Origin: Litchfieldia salsa
GTDB taxonomy: Bacteria; Bacillota; Bacilli; Bacillales; Bacillaceae_L
Direction of reading: 5' to 3'
DNA: 64,000 nt
Assembly: GCF_900104555.1 (NCBI RefSeq)
Contig: NZ_FNJU01000001.1
Coordinates: forward strand, 62,001 to 126,000
In this document: piece by piece, positions 37,868 to 45,763 of the stretch
Layout: every line of letters starts with the position of its first letter
Numbering within the stretch: position 1 is the first letter of the stretch
Program-made: the position numbers and the translations under genes
The notes under the pieces: model-generated
Databases searched by the model: none
Seen by the model: the letters and a program-made list of their open reading frames with translations, nothing else
Told to the model about the DNA's origin: nothing

Positions 37868-38626
37868 TTATCGTAAATGATAGACCAAAATTGCAGCAGC
37901 GATCGCTACGTTTAGTGATTCACTTTTACCATAAATCGGAATATAAAGATTTTGAGTCGTTTCTACGAGTAAGTCCTTTGCTACTCCATTTCCCTCATTT
38001 CCAACAATAAGGGCGAAGGAGCCTTTAGATGAAACCTCTTGATATGGAACAGCATTTTGAAGAGCGGTCCCATAGACAGGGATATTACGTTCTTTTAATC
38101 TCCTAATCCACTCGTGTAAATTACCTTTTATGATAGGCAAGTGAAAAATAGCGCCCTGTGTTGATCGGACTACTTTTGAGTTATAAATATCAACTGTGCC
38201 TTCACCAATGAAAATTGCGTCAATTCCCGCTGCTTCGGCTGTTCGTATTATGGTACCTAGATTACCTGGATCTTGCACAGCATCTATTAATAGGAAGCGT
38301 GGTGATGGTTTGTCCATATTCAGATCATGGGAATCTACTTTCTTACAAACAGCCGCAATTCCTTGTGTTGTCTCCGTATCACAAATTTCTTTCATTATTT
38401 CATCTGTTACAACGATTATCGTTATATCGTTTAACTCCCAACGAGAAGGCATTTCAGCATTCTCACTGATGATGATTTGGGTAACTCTATCTGGATATCC
38501 TAGAGCCTCTTCTACTAAATGAAAACCTTCTATTAAAAATGATTGAGTTCGTTCTCTTTCCTTTCGTGTTTGAAGTTTTTTCCACTCCTTGACTAGTGGA
38601 TTTTTAATGGATTCAATTTTTTTCAA
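37868..38626 (-). CDS. ysgA: TrmH/SpoU family RNA 2'-O-methyltransferase YsgA
   Basis: 252 residues. An N-terminal substrate-binding domain (IKNPLVKEWKKLQTRKERERTQSFLIEGFHLVEEAL) precedes the knotted SPOUT fold with its three motifs: LIDAVQDPGNLGTIIRTAEAAG, FALIVGNEGNGV and IPIYGKSESLNVAIAAAILVYHL. It resembles rRNA methyltransferases, but its target nucleotide is not evident. The start is TTG with AAGGAG about 9 nt upstream. It is divergent from sspI. Confidence 0.92.
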   Translation of the reverse strand: MKKIESIKNPLVKEWKKLQTRKERERTQSFLIEGFHLVEEALGYPDRVTQIIISENAEMPSRWELNDITIIVVTDEIMKEICDTETTQGIAAVCKKVDSHDLNMDKPSPRFLLIDAVQDPGNLGTIIRTAEAAGIDAIFIGEGTVDIYNSKVVRSTQGAIFHLPIIKGNLHEWIRRLKERNIPVYGTALQNAVPYQEVSSKGSFALIVGNEGNGVAKDLLVETTQNLYIPIYGKSESLNVAIAAAILVYHLR

Positions 38627-38711
38627 TGAAGTTTAACTCCTTTTAATAAATCTATGCAGTATATTGATTACTATACACTTACAGTTTCTTCATTATATCC
38701 CAATTTAAATA

Positions 38712-38718
38712 CATAATA
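38712..38718 (+). promoter_or_regulatory. Possible sigma-G/F -10 box of sspI
   Basis: CATAATA, fitting the forespore sigma-G -10 consensus CATWMTA, lies about 55 nt upstream of the sspI start. The -35 region is not clear-cut. Confidence 0.4.
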
Positions 38719-38773
38719 AAATGCAAACTAGTAAAAGATAGATATGAACAGTTACATAGGAAGGGTGATAATT

Positions 38774-38983
38774 ATGGATTTAAATTTACGTCATGCAGTC
38801 ATCACAAATGTTTCAGGCAACTCTCAAAGTGAATTACAGGATACAATTGTGGATGCAATCCAAAGTGGAGAAGAAAAAATGCTACCTGGGCTAGGCGTTC
38901 TATTTGAAATCATTTGGCAAAATGCTTCACAGGAAGAAAAACAAGAAATGCTTTCAACTTTAGAACAGGGGTTAAAAAAATAA
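38774..38983 (+). CDS. sspI: Small acid-soluble spore protein SspI
   Basis: 69 residues on the plus strand. It is a minor SASP made in the forespore. It matches SspI along its length: [44 protein letters not shown]. The open frame extends ten codons upstream, but GGAAGGGTG lies about 8 nt before the ATG at 38774, and the family starts with MDLNLR. It is monocistronic with a strong terminator and divergent from ysgA. Confidence 0.96.
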   Translation: MDLNLRHAVITNVSGNSQSELQDTIVDAIQSGEEKMLPGLGVLFEIIWQNASQEEKQEMLSTLEQGLKK

Positions 38984-38993
38984 TTGCTTGTAA

Positions 38994-39022
38994 AGCTGCC
39001 GATCATTCTCGGCAGTTTTTTT
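38994..39022 (+). terminator. Terminator of sspI
   Basis: GCTGCCGA and TCGGCAG-type arms pair across a short loop and are followed by TTTTTTTGTG. Confidence 0.9.
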
Positions 39023-39094
39023 GTGAGATAACAAAATGACTGTTTTCTCAAGGTTTATTGTTTAGAACATCAAACATTGAAATGGTACATACAA

Positions 39095-39212
39095 GCAGGC
39101 TGAATACACGTAGACTCCTGCGGGACCAGTGGCCAAAGTGAGACCCCACAGGAGCATTTGCGACGAGGAGGCTCACTAGTCACCCGCCGGACGCGGAGTG
39201 TATTCAGCCTGC
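39095..39212. repeat. Family A palindromic element, copy A3
   Basis: A 118-bp element with perfect 15-bp terminal inverted repeats GCAGGCTGAATACAC/GTGTATTCAGCCTGC. Inside are TAGACTCCTGCGGGACCAGTGG, GTGAGACCCCACAGGAGC and GCGACGAGGAGGCTCAC. It is close to the reverse complement of the copy at 53.6 kb. Confidence 0.92.
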
Positions 39213-39246
39213 GGCTTTAAAAGCAACAATCTATACGAAAAAAGCC

Positions 39247-39280
39247 TAAAAAAAAGGCGGATTCGAATCCACCTTTTTTT
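39247..39280 (-). terminator. Terminator of the M42 peptidase gene
   Basis: GGTGGATTC/GAATCCGCC stem flanked by A and T runs; the minus-strand tail is TTTTTTTTAGGC. It lies 6 nt after the stop. Confidence 0.9.
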
Positions 39281-39285
39281 CAACT

Positions 39286-40371
39286 TTATCCAAATGTAAT
39301 TTGATCCACTGTTTCACGATCCAAACGCTTAATCACTGCAACAATTAACTTAACTGCATTTTCATAATCATCACGATGAAGAATAGCAGCATGTGAATGA
39401 ATGTAGCGTGTAGCAATCGTAATGGCTAATGATGGAACCCCTTTGAATGTTACATGAATTGCACCTGCATCTGTTCCTCCACCAGGTACAAAATCAAATT
39501 GATATGGAATCTCAAGCTCGTCAGCCACATTTGTTACATAGTCACGAAGCCCTTTGTGAGAAACCATCGATGCATCATAAAGGATAATTTGAGGACCTTT
39601 TCCCATTTTACTTAATGCCTCTTTCTCAGTAATACCTGGTGTATCTCCTGCAATTCCAACATCAACTGCAAAGCTTAAGTCTGGTTGAATAAGCTGAGCG
39701 GATGTTTTCGCACCTCTTAGCCCAATTTCCTCTTGAATCGTCCCCACACTATAAACCGTATTAGGATGTTCTTCCCCTTTTAATTGTCTCAACACATCGA
39801 TTGCAATCGCACAACCAATCCGATTGTCCCAAGCTTTTGCCATTAGCATTTTTTCATTGTTCATGACAGTAAATTCAAAGTATGGAACCACTTGGTCTCC
39901 TGGACGAACACCAAATTCCATTGCTTCCTCACGACTTGATGCACCAATATCGATAAACATATCTTTAATCTCAACCGGCTTTTTTCGAGCTTCCGGTGAT
40001 AAGATATGTGGTGGTTTAGAACCGATTACTCCAGTTACATCACCTTTACTTGTTACAACAGTCACACGTTGAGCTAGCATTACCTGTGACCACCATCCAC
40101 CAATCGTTTGAAATTTCAAGAACCCTTTATCATCAATGTTTGTAACCATAAAACCTATTTCATCTAAATGAGCTGCGACCATGATTTTTGGACCGTCAGC
40201 ACTACCAACCTTTTTCGCTACTAAGCTTCCTAGTCCATCTGTTGTTACTTCATCAGCGTATGGAGTGATGTATCTTCTCATTACTTCGCGAGGCTCACGC
40301 TCATTTCCTGAGACACCCTTTGCATCTGTTAGGTCTTTAAGCATTGTTAATGTTTCATCTAGCTTTGCCAT
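39286..40371 (-). CDS. ysdC: M42 family metallo-aminopeptidase (YsdC-like)
   Basis: 361 residues, the length of B. subtilis YsdC. M42 enzymes are large dodecameric di-metal aminopeptidases or glutamyl/deblocking peptidases. Ligands are visible in [13 protein letters not shown] (His-Asp), [15 protein letters not shown] (bridging Asp), [13 protein letters not shown] (Glu-Glu), [14 protein letters not shown] (Asp) and [15 protein letters not shown] (His). ATG 40371 with AGGAG 8-9 nt upstream is preferred to the GTG three codons before. It has its own promoter. Confidence 0.95.
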   Translation of the reverse strand: MAKLDETLTMLKDLTDAKGVSGNEREPREVMRRYITPYADEVTTDGLGSLVAKKVGSADGPKIMVAAHLDEIGFMVTNIDDKGFLKFQTIGGWWSQVMLAQRVTVVTSKGDVTGVIGSKPPHILSPEARKKPVEIKDMFIDIGASSREEAMEFGVRPGDQVVPYFEFTVMNNEKMLMAKAWDNRIGCAIAIDVLRQLKGEEHPNTVYSVGTIQEEIGLRGAKTSAQLIQPDLSFAVDVGIAGDTPGITEKEALSKMGKGPQIILYDASMVSHKGLRDYVTNVADELEIPYQFDFVPGGGTDAGAIHVTFKGVPSLAITIATRYIHSHAAILHRDDYENAVKLIVAVIKRLDRETVDQITFG

Positions 40372-40413
40372 ATATCTCACTCCTATTATGTACAGTTATT
40401 TATACTCACCATA

Positions 40414-40443
40414 ATTATACAAAAAGCCATGTTAAAAGTACAA
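40414..40443 (-). promoter_or_regulatory. Sigma-A promoter of the M42 peptidase gene
   Basis: TTGTAC, 18-nt spacer, TATAAT on the minus strand, about 45 nt before the start. Confidence 0.7.
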
Positions 40444-40452
40444 AACGTACGT

Positions 40453-40941
40453 TTAGTAGCCTTGTTCTTGTCTTTCATGGTTTAATTTATTTTTTAATAG
40501 ATAGGCTTCTTCGATCTCTTTATCACTGTAACCTAACATTTCTCCTAGTAATAAATAATTTGAAAACAATGCTTTATAATCTTCAGTAGCTCTAGTTTTA
40601 CTGAATTGTAAAATAATATTATAAACAACAATAAACTGTTGTGTAAAATCATTCCCACTATTTATTGTAAATAAATTAATTGAGCTGTCAAAACCTAGAT
40701 CTAGACCTAAAGACAATATAAAGTGAAAACCGTCTACATATTCTTCGAGAATTGTTTCTCTACTCGATGGTGGTTTAATACTCCAATATTTAAAGAAACG
40801 TATTTCATTTACAAGTTCACCAACTTCAACTAATAAAGCTAGCACTTTCTTATCAACAAGATCTTCTGAAATTAAATCATGTTTATTTTCAATTTCAAAA
40901 TCTAACTCAGCTTGCAGATCAAAGAGTTTAGTTAAATTCAT
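40453..40941 (-). CDS. Dimeric (MazG-like) dUTPase
   Basis: 162 residues of the all-alpha dimeric dUTPase family, unrelated in fold to the trimeric dUTPase. It should hydrolyse dUTP to dUMP. The metal-binding helices are visible: VEVGELVNEIRFFKYWS (ExxE) and ILEEYVDGFHFILSLG (ExxD). The N-terminal 18 residues of the open frame are discarded because GGAG lies about 7 nt before the ATG at 40941. It faces away from two Dcd-fold genes across about 200 nt, so three pyrimidine-nucleotide genes cluster here. Confidence 0.85.
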   Translation of the reverse strand: MNLTKLFDLQAELDFEIENKHDLISEDLVDKKVLALLVEVGELVNEIRFFKYWSIKPPSSRETILEEYVDGFHFILSLGLDLGFDSSINLFTINSGNDFTQQFIVVYNIILQFSKTRATEDYKALFSNYLLLGEMLGYSDKEIEEAYLLKNKLNHERQEQGY

Positions 40942-41081
40942 TGTTCCAACTCCTACAGGACGGATTTTAATCTTCTTTTTTAGAAATCCAGTCATAATAA
41001 ACTATTATACAAAAATAAAGCCATTAGTTCTACTTTGTTTGTCTTTTTTCAACATACATCTACATTTTTTTACATTTTTAC

Positions 41082-41111
41082 TTGTATTAACTTATTAGCC
41101 TAAATTATAAT
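41082..41111 (+). promoter_or_regulatory. Sigma-A promoter of the Dcd-fold pair
   Basis: TTGTAT, 18-nt spacer, TATAAT; transcription would start about 25 nt before the ribosome site GGAGG (41133-41137). Confidence 0.75.
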
Positions 41112-41143
41112 ACATTTACACGATTCTGATTTGGAGGAAAACG

Positions 41144-41668
41144 ATGATTCTTTCAGGGAATGAAATTAAAGCAAACATAAATAAAAGTATAATAATAACA
41201 CCCTTTAAAGAAGAACAACTAAATCCTAATAGTTATAATCTAAAACTGCATAATGAATTACTAATTTATAATGAAACAATTTTAGATATGAAAAGGGAAA
41301 ATAGAACTCAATTAATTATAATTCCCGAGGAAGGTTATATATTAGAGCCTGGGAAGTTATATCTTGCAAGGACCCAAGAGTACACAGAAACTTACAATTA
41401 TATACCTACTATTGAAGGTAGGTCCTCTATTGGAAGATTAGGTATTTCAATTCACATATCTTCACCATATGGTAATGTAGGATACAAAGGATATTGGACA
41501 TTAGAAATATCCTGCATACAACCTGTTAGAATATATTCCGGAGTGTCAATCGCTCAGATATATTATCAAACCATTCAAGGTAAATATGATAATTACAACA
41601 GTACCAAATACCAGAATAACACCGGTGTCCAAGCAAGCTTATTACATAAAGAATTTAATTTAGATTAA
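41144..41668 (+). CDS. dCTP deaminase-like (Dcd/dUTPase fold) protein 1
   Basis: 174 residues. The beta-barrel fold of dCTP deaminases is recognisable: LNPNSYNLKLHNEL near residue 27, EGYILEPGKLYLARTQEY near 63, PTIEGRSSIGRLGISIH with the Arg-Ser-Ser motif at 93-95, and GYKGYWTLEISCIQPVRIYSGVSIAQIYY, where E121 aligns with the catalytic Glu of Dcd. The usual DPGW stretch is replaced by NVGY. It should convert dCTP to dUTP or dUMP if active. It is translated from a strong GGAGG site, is very AT-rich, and is followed at 25 nt by a second Dcd-fold gene. It is absent from the equivalent B. subtilis locus. Confidence 0.78.
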   Translation: MILSGNEIKANINKSIIITPFKEEQLNPNSYNLKLHNELLIYNETILDMKRENRTQLIIIPEEGYILEPGKLYLARTQEYTETYNYIPTIEGRSSIGRLGISIHISSPYGNVGYKGYWTLEISCIQPVRIYSGVSIAQIYYQTIQGKYDNYNSTKYQNNTGVQASLLHKEFNLD

Positions 41669-41693
41669 TCTGAGGAGAAAGGTTGGCGTTCCA

Positions 41694-42335
41694 ATGTCTA
41701 TAGTACCGTTTGTACTTTCTGGAGTAAACAAGAGCATAGTTACAAAAACAGCTAATTTTAATCTTAATGGACAATGTATACTTATTAAGAATCTCGATGA
41801 AGAACAAATAAATAATGCAGATGACACAAATATATCCTATGATTTAAGAGTCGGGTGTGAATACCGGGATCATAGAGATTTAAATAAAACCGACTTAAAT
41901 GAAGATGGAACTATTAAATTATTACCAGGAACAGCAGTTATTATTGAAACTCTTGAATACGTCCATTTTCCTGAACACCGATTCGGACAAATTCTTCCAA
42001 AAGTTGGTCTATTACAAGTAGGTATTTCAAACACTACTTCAAAAATTGATCCAGGTTATAACGGTAATCTTCTAATCACAGTTTTTAATTTAGGAAAAAG
42101 GACCGAATTCTTAAAAAGAAATCAAAAGTTTTGTAGTTTAATAGTTCAAGAAGTAGGTCCAGGAGTCAGAACATATGATAAAGACCCAAAGAAATTACCC
42201 GGGAGATCAAAAACCAGTATTATAAGAAATCTTAGAGATGGTATTGACAGTAATGCAGGGTCTATAGCCACTGGTGCACTTCTCATTTCAGCAATCTTGG
42301 CAGCTTTTACTTTATACCAAATAATCACAGGATAA
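41694..42335 (+). CDS. Degenerate Dcd-fold protein 2 with C-terminal membrane anchor
   Basis: 213 residues. The Dcd/dUTPase fold is indicated by ISYDLRVGCEYRD (residues 47-59), LLPGTAVIIETLEYVHFPEH, VGLLQVGISNTTSKIDPGYNGNLLITVFNLGK (DPGY at 119-122) and FLKRNQKFCSLIVQEV. However the Arg-Ser-Ser motif is replaced by PKVG (102-105), and the deaminase Glu position by V130, so deamination looks unlikely. After a basic linker (163-182), residues 190-212 form a hydrophobic helix, a probable membrane anchor. It follows protein 1 by 25 nt with a GAGGAGAAAGG site. It might bind nucleotides as a sensor or regulate its partner; that is inference. Confidence 0.72.
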   Translation: MSIVPFVLSGVNKSIVTKTANFNLNGQCILIKNLDEEQINNADDTNISYDLRVGCEYRDHRDLNKTDLNEDGTIKLLPGTAVIIETLEYVHFPEHRFGQILPKVGLLQVGISNTTSKIDPGYNGNLLITVFNLGKRTEFLKRNQKFCSLIVQEVGPGVRTYDKDPKKLPGRSKTSIIRNLRDGIDSNAGSIATGALLISAILAAFTLYQIITG

Positions 42336-42361
42336 TTATTATTTTAACAAATATTACAGGA

Positions 42362-42398
42362 CTAAGAAAATTTCCATTCTTTCTTAGCCTTTTTTTTT
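42362..42398 (+). terminator. Terminator of the Dcd-fold pair
   Basis: CTAAGAAA pairs with TTTCTTAG across 10 nt and is followed by CC and nine Ts. Confidence 0.9.
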
Positions 42399-42407
42399 GG
42401 GATATAA

Positions 42408-42433
42408 TGAAACCTTTTGACTTTTCATCCGTA
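42408..42433 (+). promoter_or_regulatory. Sigma-W-type promoter of ysdB
   Basis: TGAAAC, exactly 16 nt, CGTA: the consensus for sigma-W. It lies about 40 nt upstream of ysdB, whose B. subtilis homologue is annotated as a sigma-W pathway protein. Confidence 0.88.
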
Positions 42434-42470
42434 AATTATAGGAATAAGACTGCCCTAGGAGGATTATAGA

Positions 42471-42863
42471 ATGATTGTTATACTTTTAAGATTACTATTA
42501 TTTGCAGCAATCTTCTTTATTATATTCACGATTATCAAATATTTATTAAGTCCAAGAAGGAAGCTAGAGCTTGCTCATGAGCAGAAAAAAACATACTTTC
42601 TAGATGATCAAAAGAATGTAAGAAAGAATTTTCTACTCACATATAAAGGGGTTTTATTCGAGGGAGAAAAGTATTTAGGAACGACAGACAGAGCTTTTGA
42701 TGTTATTTCAATTTTTGTATGGACGAAAAACACCTCTGAATTAAAAGGACTAACATACGATGATTTTAATGTCATTGAACGCAAAATAAAAAGCGCTTAT
42801 CCAAATGCAAAAATTGATTGGAAAAGTCCAATAAAAGAATTTCTTATCAAAAAACAGCGATGA
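42471..42863 (+). CDS. ysdB: Sigma-W pathway protein YsdB
   Basis: 130 residues. An N-terminal membrane helix (about 2-25) is followed by a basic PRRKLEL stretch and a cytoplasmic domain with FLLTYKGVLFEGEKYLGTTDRAFDVISIFVW. It matches YsdB of B. subtilis in length and architecture. The molecular function is not known; the promoter indicates induction by envelope stress. The ribosome site GGAGG is 6-7 nt before the ATG. Confidence 0.9.
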   Translation: MIVILLRLLLFAAIFFIIFTIIKYLLSPRRKLELAHEQKKTYFLDDQKNVRKNFLLTYKGVLFEGEKYLGTTDRAFDVISIFVWTKNTSELKGLTYDDFNVIERKIKSAYPNAKIDWKSPIKEFLIKKQR

Positions 42864-42883
42864 CTTAGTCTATCGCTGTTTTT
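42853..42883 (+). terminator. Terminator of ysdB
   Basis: CAGCGAT pairs with ATCGCTG and is followed by TTTTTG; the hairpin overlaps the ysdB stop codon. Confidence 0.85.
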
Positions 42884-42995
42884 GCAATGTTTTTTCAAGC
42901 TAATATGGGGTGTGTTGATTTACACCTAATTAAAGGTAATTATTAATTAATACTTAATACAACACTTAGAAAATAGCTTTTTATTCTATTTTAAG

Positions 42996-43589
42996 TTATT
43001 CTCCACTATACGCCTTCCCGACCTTCGGCTTAAAAAACTCATTCCATTTAATGATCACTTGTTTTTCCCTCAAAAGATAAAATAATAAAGTAAGTGAAAG
43101 TAGTATGACAAGGATCATCGTTGAAGTGAACTCACGAATAAATTGTCCGAATACCGTATAAAACAACGCAAGAGGAATGTTCGTTACTATTGAGCTTTTT
43201 AAATACTGTCTAAAGTTTCTAGTAATCTCGATGATACAAAGGGACAAAAGATGAAAGTTAATGATAGGGATTAATCGTAAAATAGCAATTTGCCCAATTG
43301 TAAAATTCACTTTATTCCCTAACCACTTTTCTTTTAAGTTGATCACCTTCTTAAAAGTAGATGGCATCTTCTTAAATAAAAAATAAAAAATAATACTTAA
43401 GCAGGAGAGCCCAATTAATGAATAAAGAGTTCCAAATAAAGCCCCAAACAAAATTCCTCCCACAATACAAATGACCTGAACAGGTATTAATAAGAACGGC
43501 CGTAAAAGATGTAATAAAATAAAAGCAGCTGGCGCAAGCACTCCAGTTGATTCAACAAATACAAATAACAATGTCATCGTATCATCCAA
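42996..43589 (-). CDS. TVP38/TMEM64 (VTT domain) membrane protein
   Basis: 197 residues with six or so hydrophobic segments. The VTT/DedA-like core is seen in LLRPFLLIPVQVICIVGGILFGALFGTLYSLIGLSCLSIIFYFLFKK and in GQIAILRLIPIINFHLLSL, with the conserved Arg-x-x-P. Such proteins are proposed to move lipids across membranes or to support envelope integrity. It lies between ysdB and ysdA, on the opposite strand to ysdB. The precise role is unknown. Confidence 0.8.
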   Translation of the reverse strand: MDDTMTLLFVFVESTGVLAPAAFILLHLLRPFLLIPVQVICIVGGILFGALFGTLYSLIGLSCLSIIFYFLFKKMPSTFKKVINLKEKWLGNKVNFTIGQIAILRLIPIINFHLLSLCIIEITRNFRQYLKSSIVTNIPLALFYTVFGQFIREFTSTMILVILLSLTLLFYLLREKQVIIKWNEFFKPKVGKAYSGE

Positions 43590-43700
43590 GTTGGATCACC
43601 TCTTCTGTTAGCAAAATGTCCCATTCATCTGTATTAGGTGAAAATCAGAACTTGTGACGCTACTTAAACATATACAATTTTAATCATGATTATGACAACT

Positions 43701-43979
43701 TTACTTTATAAGGGAGATTAGTATATACATATAGCCCGCTGCAGTAACCGTTGCTAGGACTGGCAAAAACACCCTAAATGACATGTGTTTTGTTTTGTGA
43801 CGGAAGCGGAACATACCTATTGTTAATCCTAAGGCTCCACCTAAAATGGCTGTAAGCCAAATTTGTCTCTCGCTTATTCTCCATTCATTTCTTTTTGCTT
43901 TTTTCTTATCACTGTACATGACAGTATATCCGTAAAAATTAATAAGAATATAAATCATAACTAGTACCCAATTATTCAA
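43701..43979 (-). CDS. ysdA: DUF1294 membrane protein YsdA
   Basis: 92 residues with three hydrophobic segments and the DUF1294 signature: a Tyr-rich first helix, DKKKAKRNEWRISERQIWLTAILGGALGLTIGMFRFRHKTKH, and a C-terminal helix. Function unknown. The open frame extends to 44009, but that ATG sits inside the rplT terminator; GGAGG lies 8 nt before a TTG at 43979, which I take as the start. It follows infC-rpmI-rplT as in B. subtilis. Confidence 0.85.
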   Translation of the reverse strand: MNNWVLVMIYILINFYGYTVMYSDKKKAKRNEWRISERQIWLTAILGGALGLTIGMFRFRHKTKHMSFRVFLPVLATVTAAGYMYILISLIK

Positions 43980-43997
43980 TTCATTTACCTCCAACAT

Positions 43998-44034
43998 AAA
44001 AAAGATCATTCTCTAATGGTACTAGAGAATGATC
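43998..44034 (-). terminator. Terminator of infC-rpmI-rplT
   Basis: GATCATTCTC and GAGAATGATC pair perfectly around 11 nt; the minus-strand tail is TTTTTTATG. It lies 20 nt after the rplT stop. Confidence 0.9.
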
Positions 44035-44054
44035 TTTTGTTCTATCATTAAAAA

Positions 44055-44411
44055 TTATTTAAGGTTGTTTTTTGCAACTGTTGCTAATTCAGCGAAAGCT
44101 TTTTCATCGCTAACAGCTAGTTCAGCAAGCATTTTACGGTTTACTTCGATACCAGCTTCTTTTAATCCGTGCATTAAACGGCTATAAGAAAGACCGTTAA
44201 TACGAGCAGCTGCGTTGATACGAGTAATCCAAAGCTTACGGAATTCGCGTTTCTTTTGACGACGATCGCGATAAGCATACATTAAAGATTTCATTACTTG
44301 TTGATTTGCTACTTTATATAAAGTATGTTTTGAACCATAATAACCTTTAGCTAATTTTAATACCTTTTTACGACGTTTGCGTGTTACTGTACCGCCTTTT
44401 ACTCTTGGCAT
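44055..44411 (-). CDS. rplT: 50S ribosomal protein L20
   Basis: 118 residues, full length. It is an early 23S rRNA-binding assembly protein and the repressor of its own operon. Family stretches: [55 protein letters not shown] and [24 protein letters not shown]. It is the last gene of infC-rpmI-rplT. In bacilli L20 represses by promoting termination in the leader, which is present upstream of infC. Confidence 0.99.
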   Translation of the reverse strand: MPRVKGGTVTRKRRKKVLKLAKGYYGSKHTLYKVANQQVMKSLMYAYRDRRQKKREFRKLWITRINAAARINGLSYSRLMHGLKEAGIEVNRKMLAELAVSDEKAFAELATVAKNNLK

Positions 44412-44449
44412 TGTGTTTCCCTCCTAGATCTATCTTTCAATAATACGAT

Positions 44450-44650
44450 TTATTTGATGTTGTCTAATAAGTGACGAATACGTTTGAAGTCGCCTTTGCT
44501 CACTACAGTAGATTTACGTAGCTTACGCTTTTGCTTTTGAGATTTATTACTGAATAAGTGGCTTGTGTATGCGTGTGAACGCTTAAGCTTACCTGATCCA
44601 GTTTTCTTAAAACGCTTTGCTGCGCCACGATGTGTTTTCATTTTTGGCAT
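44450..44650 (-). CDS. rpmI: 50S ribosomal protein L35
   Basis: 66 residues. The basic [25 protein letters not shown]-terminus and [22 protein letters not shown] are typical of L35. It lies 21 nt after infC and 38 nt before rplT. Confidence 0.99.
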   Translation of the reverse strand: MPKMKTHRGAAKRFKKTGSGKLKRSHAYTSHLFSNKSQKQKRKLRKSTVVSKGDFKRIRHLLDNIK

Positions 44651-44671
44651 TGGGTGTTCCTCCTCAATTCA

Positions 44672-45190
44672 TTACTTTTCGTTTTTTGGTGCTAACATTA
44701 AGAACATACTACGTCCGTCCATTTTCGGTGCAGATTCAACTGTACTCACCTCAGCACAAGCTGCTGAGAAACGGTCTAATACACGTTGACCAATTTCTTT
44801 ATGTGTAATGGCACGGCCTTTAAAACGAATTGATGCTTTTACTTTATCGCCTTTTTCAAGGAATTTAATCGCGTTACGCAATTTCGTATTAAAGTCATGC
44901 TCATCAATTGTAGGACTTAAACGAACTTCTTTAACATTAATAATCTTTTGGTTTTTACGGGCTTCTTTTTCTTTCTTTTGTTGTTCAAAGCGGAATTTCC
45001 CATGATCCATAATTTTGCATACAGGCGGTTTCGCATTTGCAGCTACTACCACTAAATCAAGGTTTACTCTAGCAGCAATTTCAAGTGCCTCTTGCTTAGT
45101 TTTGATACCAAGTTGTTCACCGTTTTGATCAATCAAACGAACTTCACGTGCACGAATACCCTCATTAACCATCATGTCTTTGCTAATAAT
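44672..45190 (-). CDS. infC: Translation initiation factor IF-3 (ATT start)
   Basis: 172 residues if started at ATT 45190. IF-3 prevents premature subunit joining and checks start codons. The N-domain ([29 protein letters not shown]), linker ([18 protein letters not shown]) and C-domain ([42 protein letters not shown]) are complete. The frame is open to 45256, but the GGAGG site at 45201-45197 is 6 nt from ATT 45190 and 9 nt from the next ATT, with no ATG, GTG or TTG nearby. AUU or similar rare starts on infC are known for autoregulation by IF-3. First gene of infC-rpmI-rplT. Confidence 0.95.
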   Translation of the reverse strand: MISKDMMVNEGIRAREVRLIDQNGEQLGIKTKQEALEIAARVNLDLVVVAANAKPPVCKIMDHGKFRFEQQKKEKEARKNQKIINVKEVRLSPTIDEHDFNTKLRNAIKFLEKGDKVKASIRFKGRAITHKEIGQRVLDRFSAACAEVSTVESAPKMDGRSMFLMLAPKNEK

Positions 45191-45294
45191 TAGCCACCTC
45201 CAAGGTAATTTGCCGAATCCCTTATTTGATATGCCGAACACGGCTTCTTCAACCAATGATTTTCATATTCAACCTAATATTCCAGGTTTACAAA

Positions 45295-45444
45295 TAAAAA
45301 AGTGTGGATGCATATTACACCCACACTTTACGATTTCAATTAAATAATTAAAAGATATCTCGTAAACCTGTTAACTACATATCATGTGTCATCCAGGTGA
45401 GAAGCGGGTGCTTCTGCTTATTACCAAACAAGTATTCAGTTTCC
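45295..45444 (-). promoter_or_regulatory. L20 autoregulatory leader of infC-rpmI-rplT
   Basis: The untranslated leader carries paired segments and ends with the terminator AAAGTGTGGGTG/CATCCACACTTTTTT (45329-45295), about 105 nt before infC. B. subtilis uses an L20-binding leader of this position to attenuate transcription. Assignment is by position and terminator, not by a detailed fold. Confidence 0.75.
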
Positions 45445-45450
45445 TCAGTT

Positions 45451-45480
45451 ACTATACCATGCATATGTAATGCACGTCAA
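45451..45480 (-). promoter_or_regulatory. Sigma-A promoter of infC operon
   Basis: TTGACG, 18-nt spacer, TATAGT on the minus strand, giving a leader of about 250 nt. Confidence 0.75.
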
Positions 45481-45598
45481 GTACATCGCTTTTTTTAGCA
45501 CAAAAATTATTGTAACAGAGTATTTATTTTATATCAAGGTTTTTTATCATATTAATTTTGAATGTTTTCGTAAACAGTGTTGCTATTTAACTAAGTTA

Positions 45599-45726
45599 GT
45601 CGATTTGCACTCCAGGTGTGTGCTTTCCGCGGGGCAGGTGATGAGCCTCCTCAAAGCAAAGCTTCTGCGGGGTCTCATCCTACCTGCACATCCCGCAGGA
45701 GTCACACACCTTACGTTCCAATCAAC
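45599..45726. repeat. Family A palindromic element, copy A4
   Basis: About 128 bp, very like A1 and A5: GCACTCCAGGTGTGTGC, CCGCGGGGCAGGTGATGAGCC, GCGGGGTCTCATCC, CATCCCGCAGGAGTCACACACC, and end CGTTCCAATCAAC. It lies between thrS and the infC promoter. Confidence 0.9.
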
Positions 45727-45763
45727 ACATTCCACTTAATATTTAACCTAATATAATCTTTTT

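Noticed and set aside
45470-45739. Plus-strand frames crossing the family A repeats (here and near 3.8 and 47.8 kb) with similar translated tails
   Set aside because: The shared peptide LCVLSAGQVMSLL-like text is just the repeat translated; none has a ribosome site or a conserved boundary.
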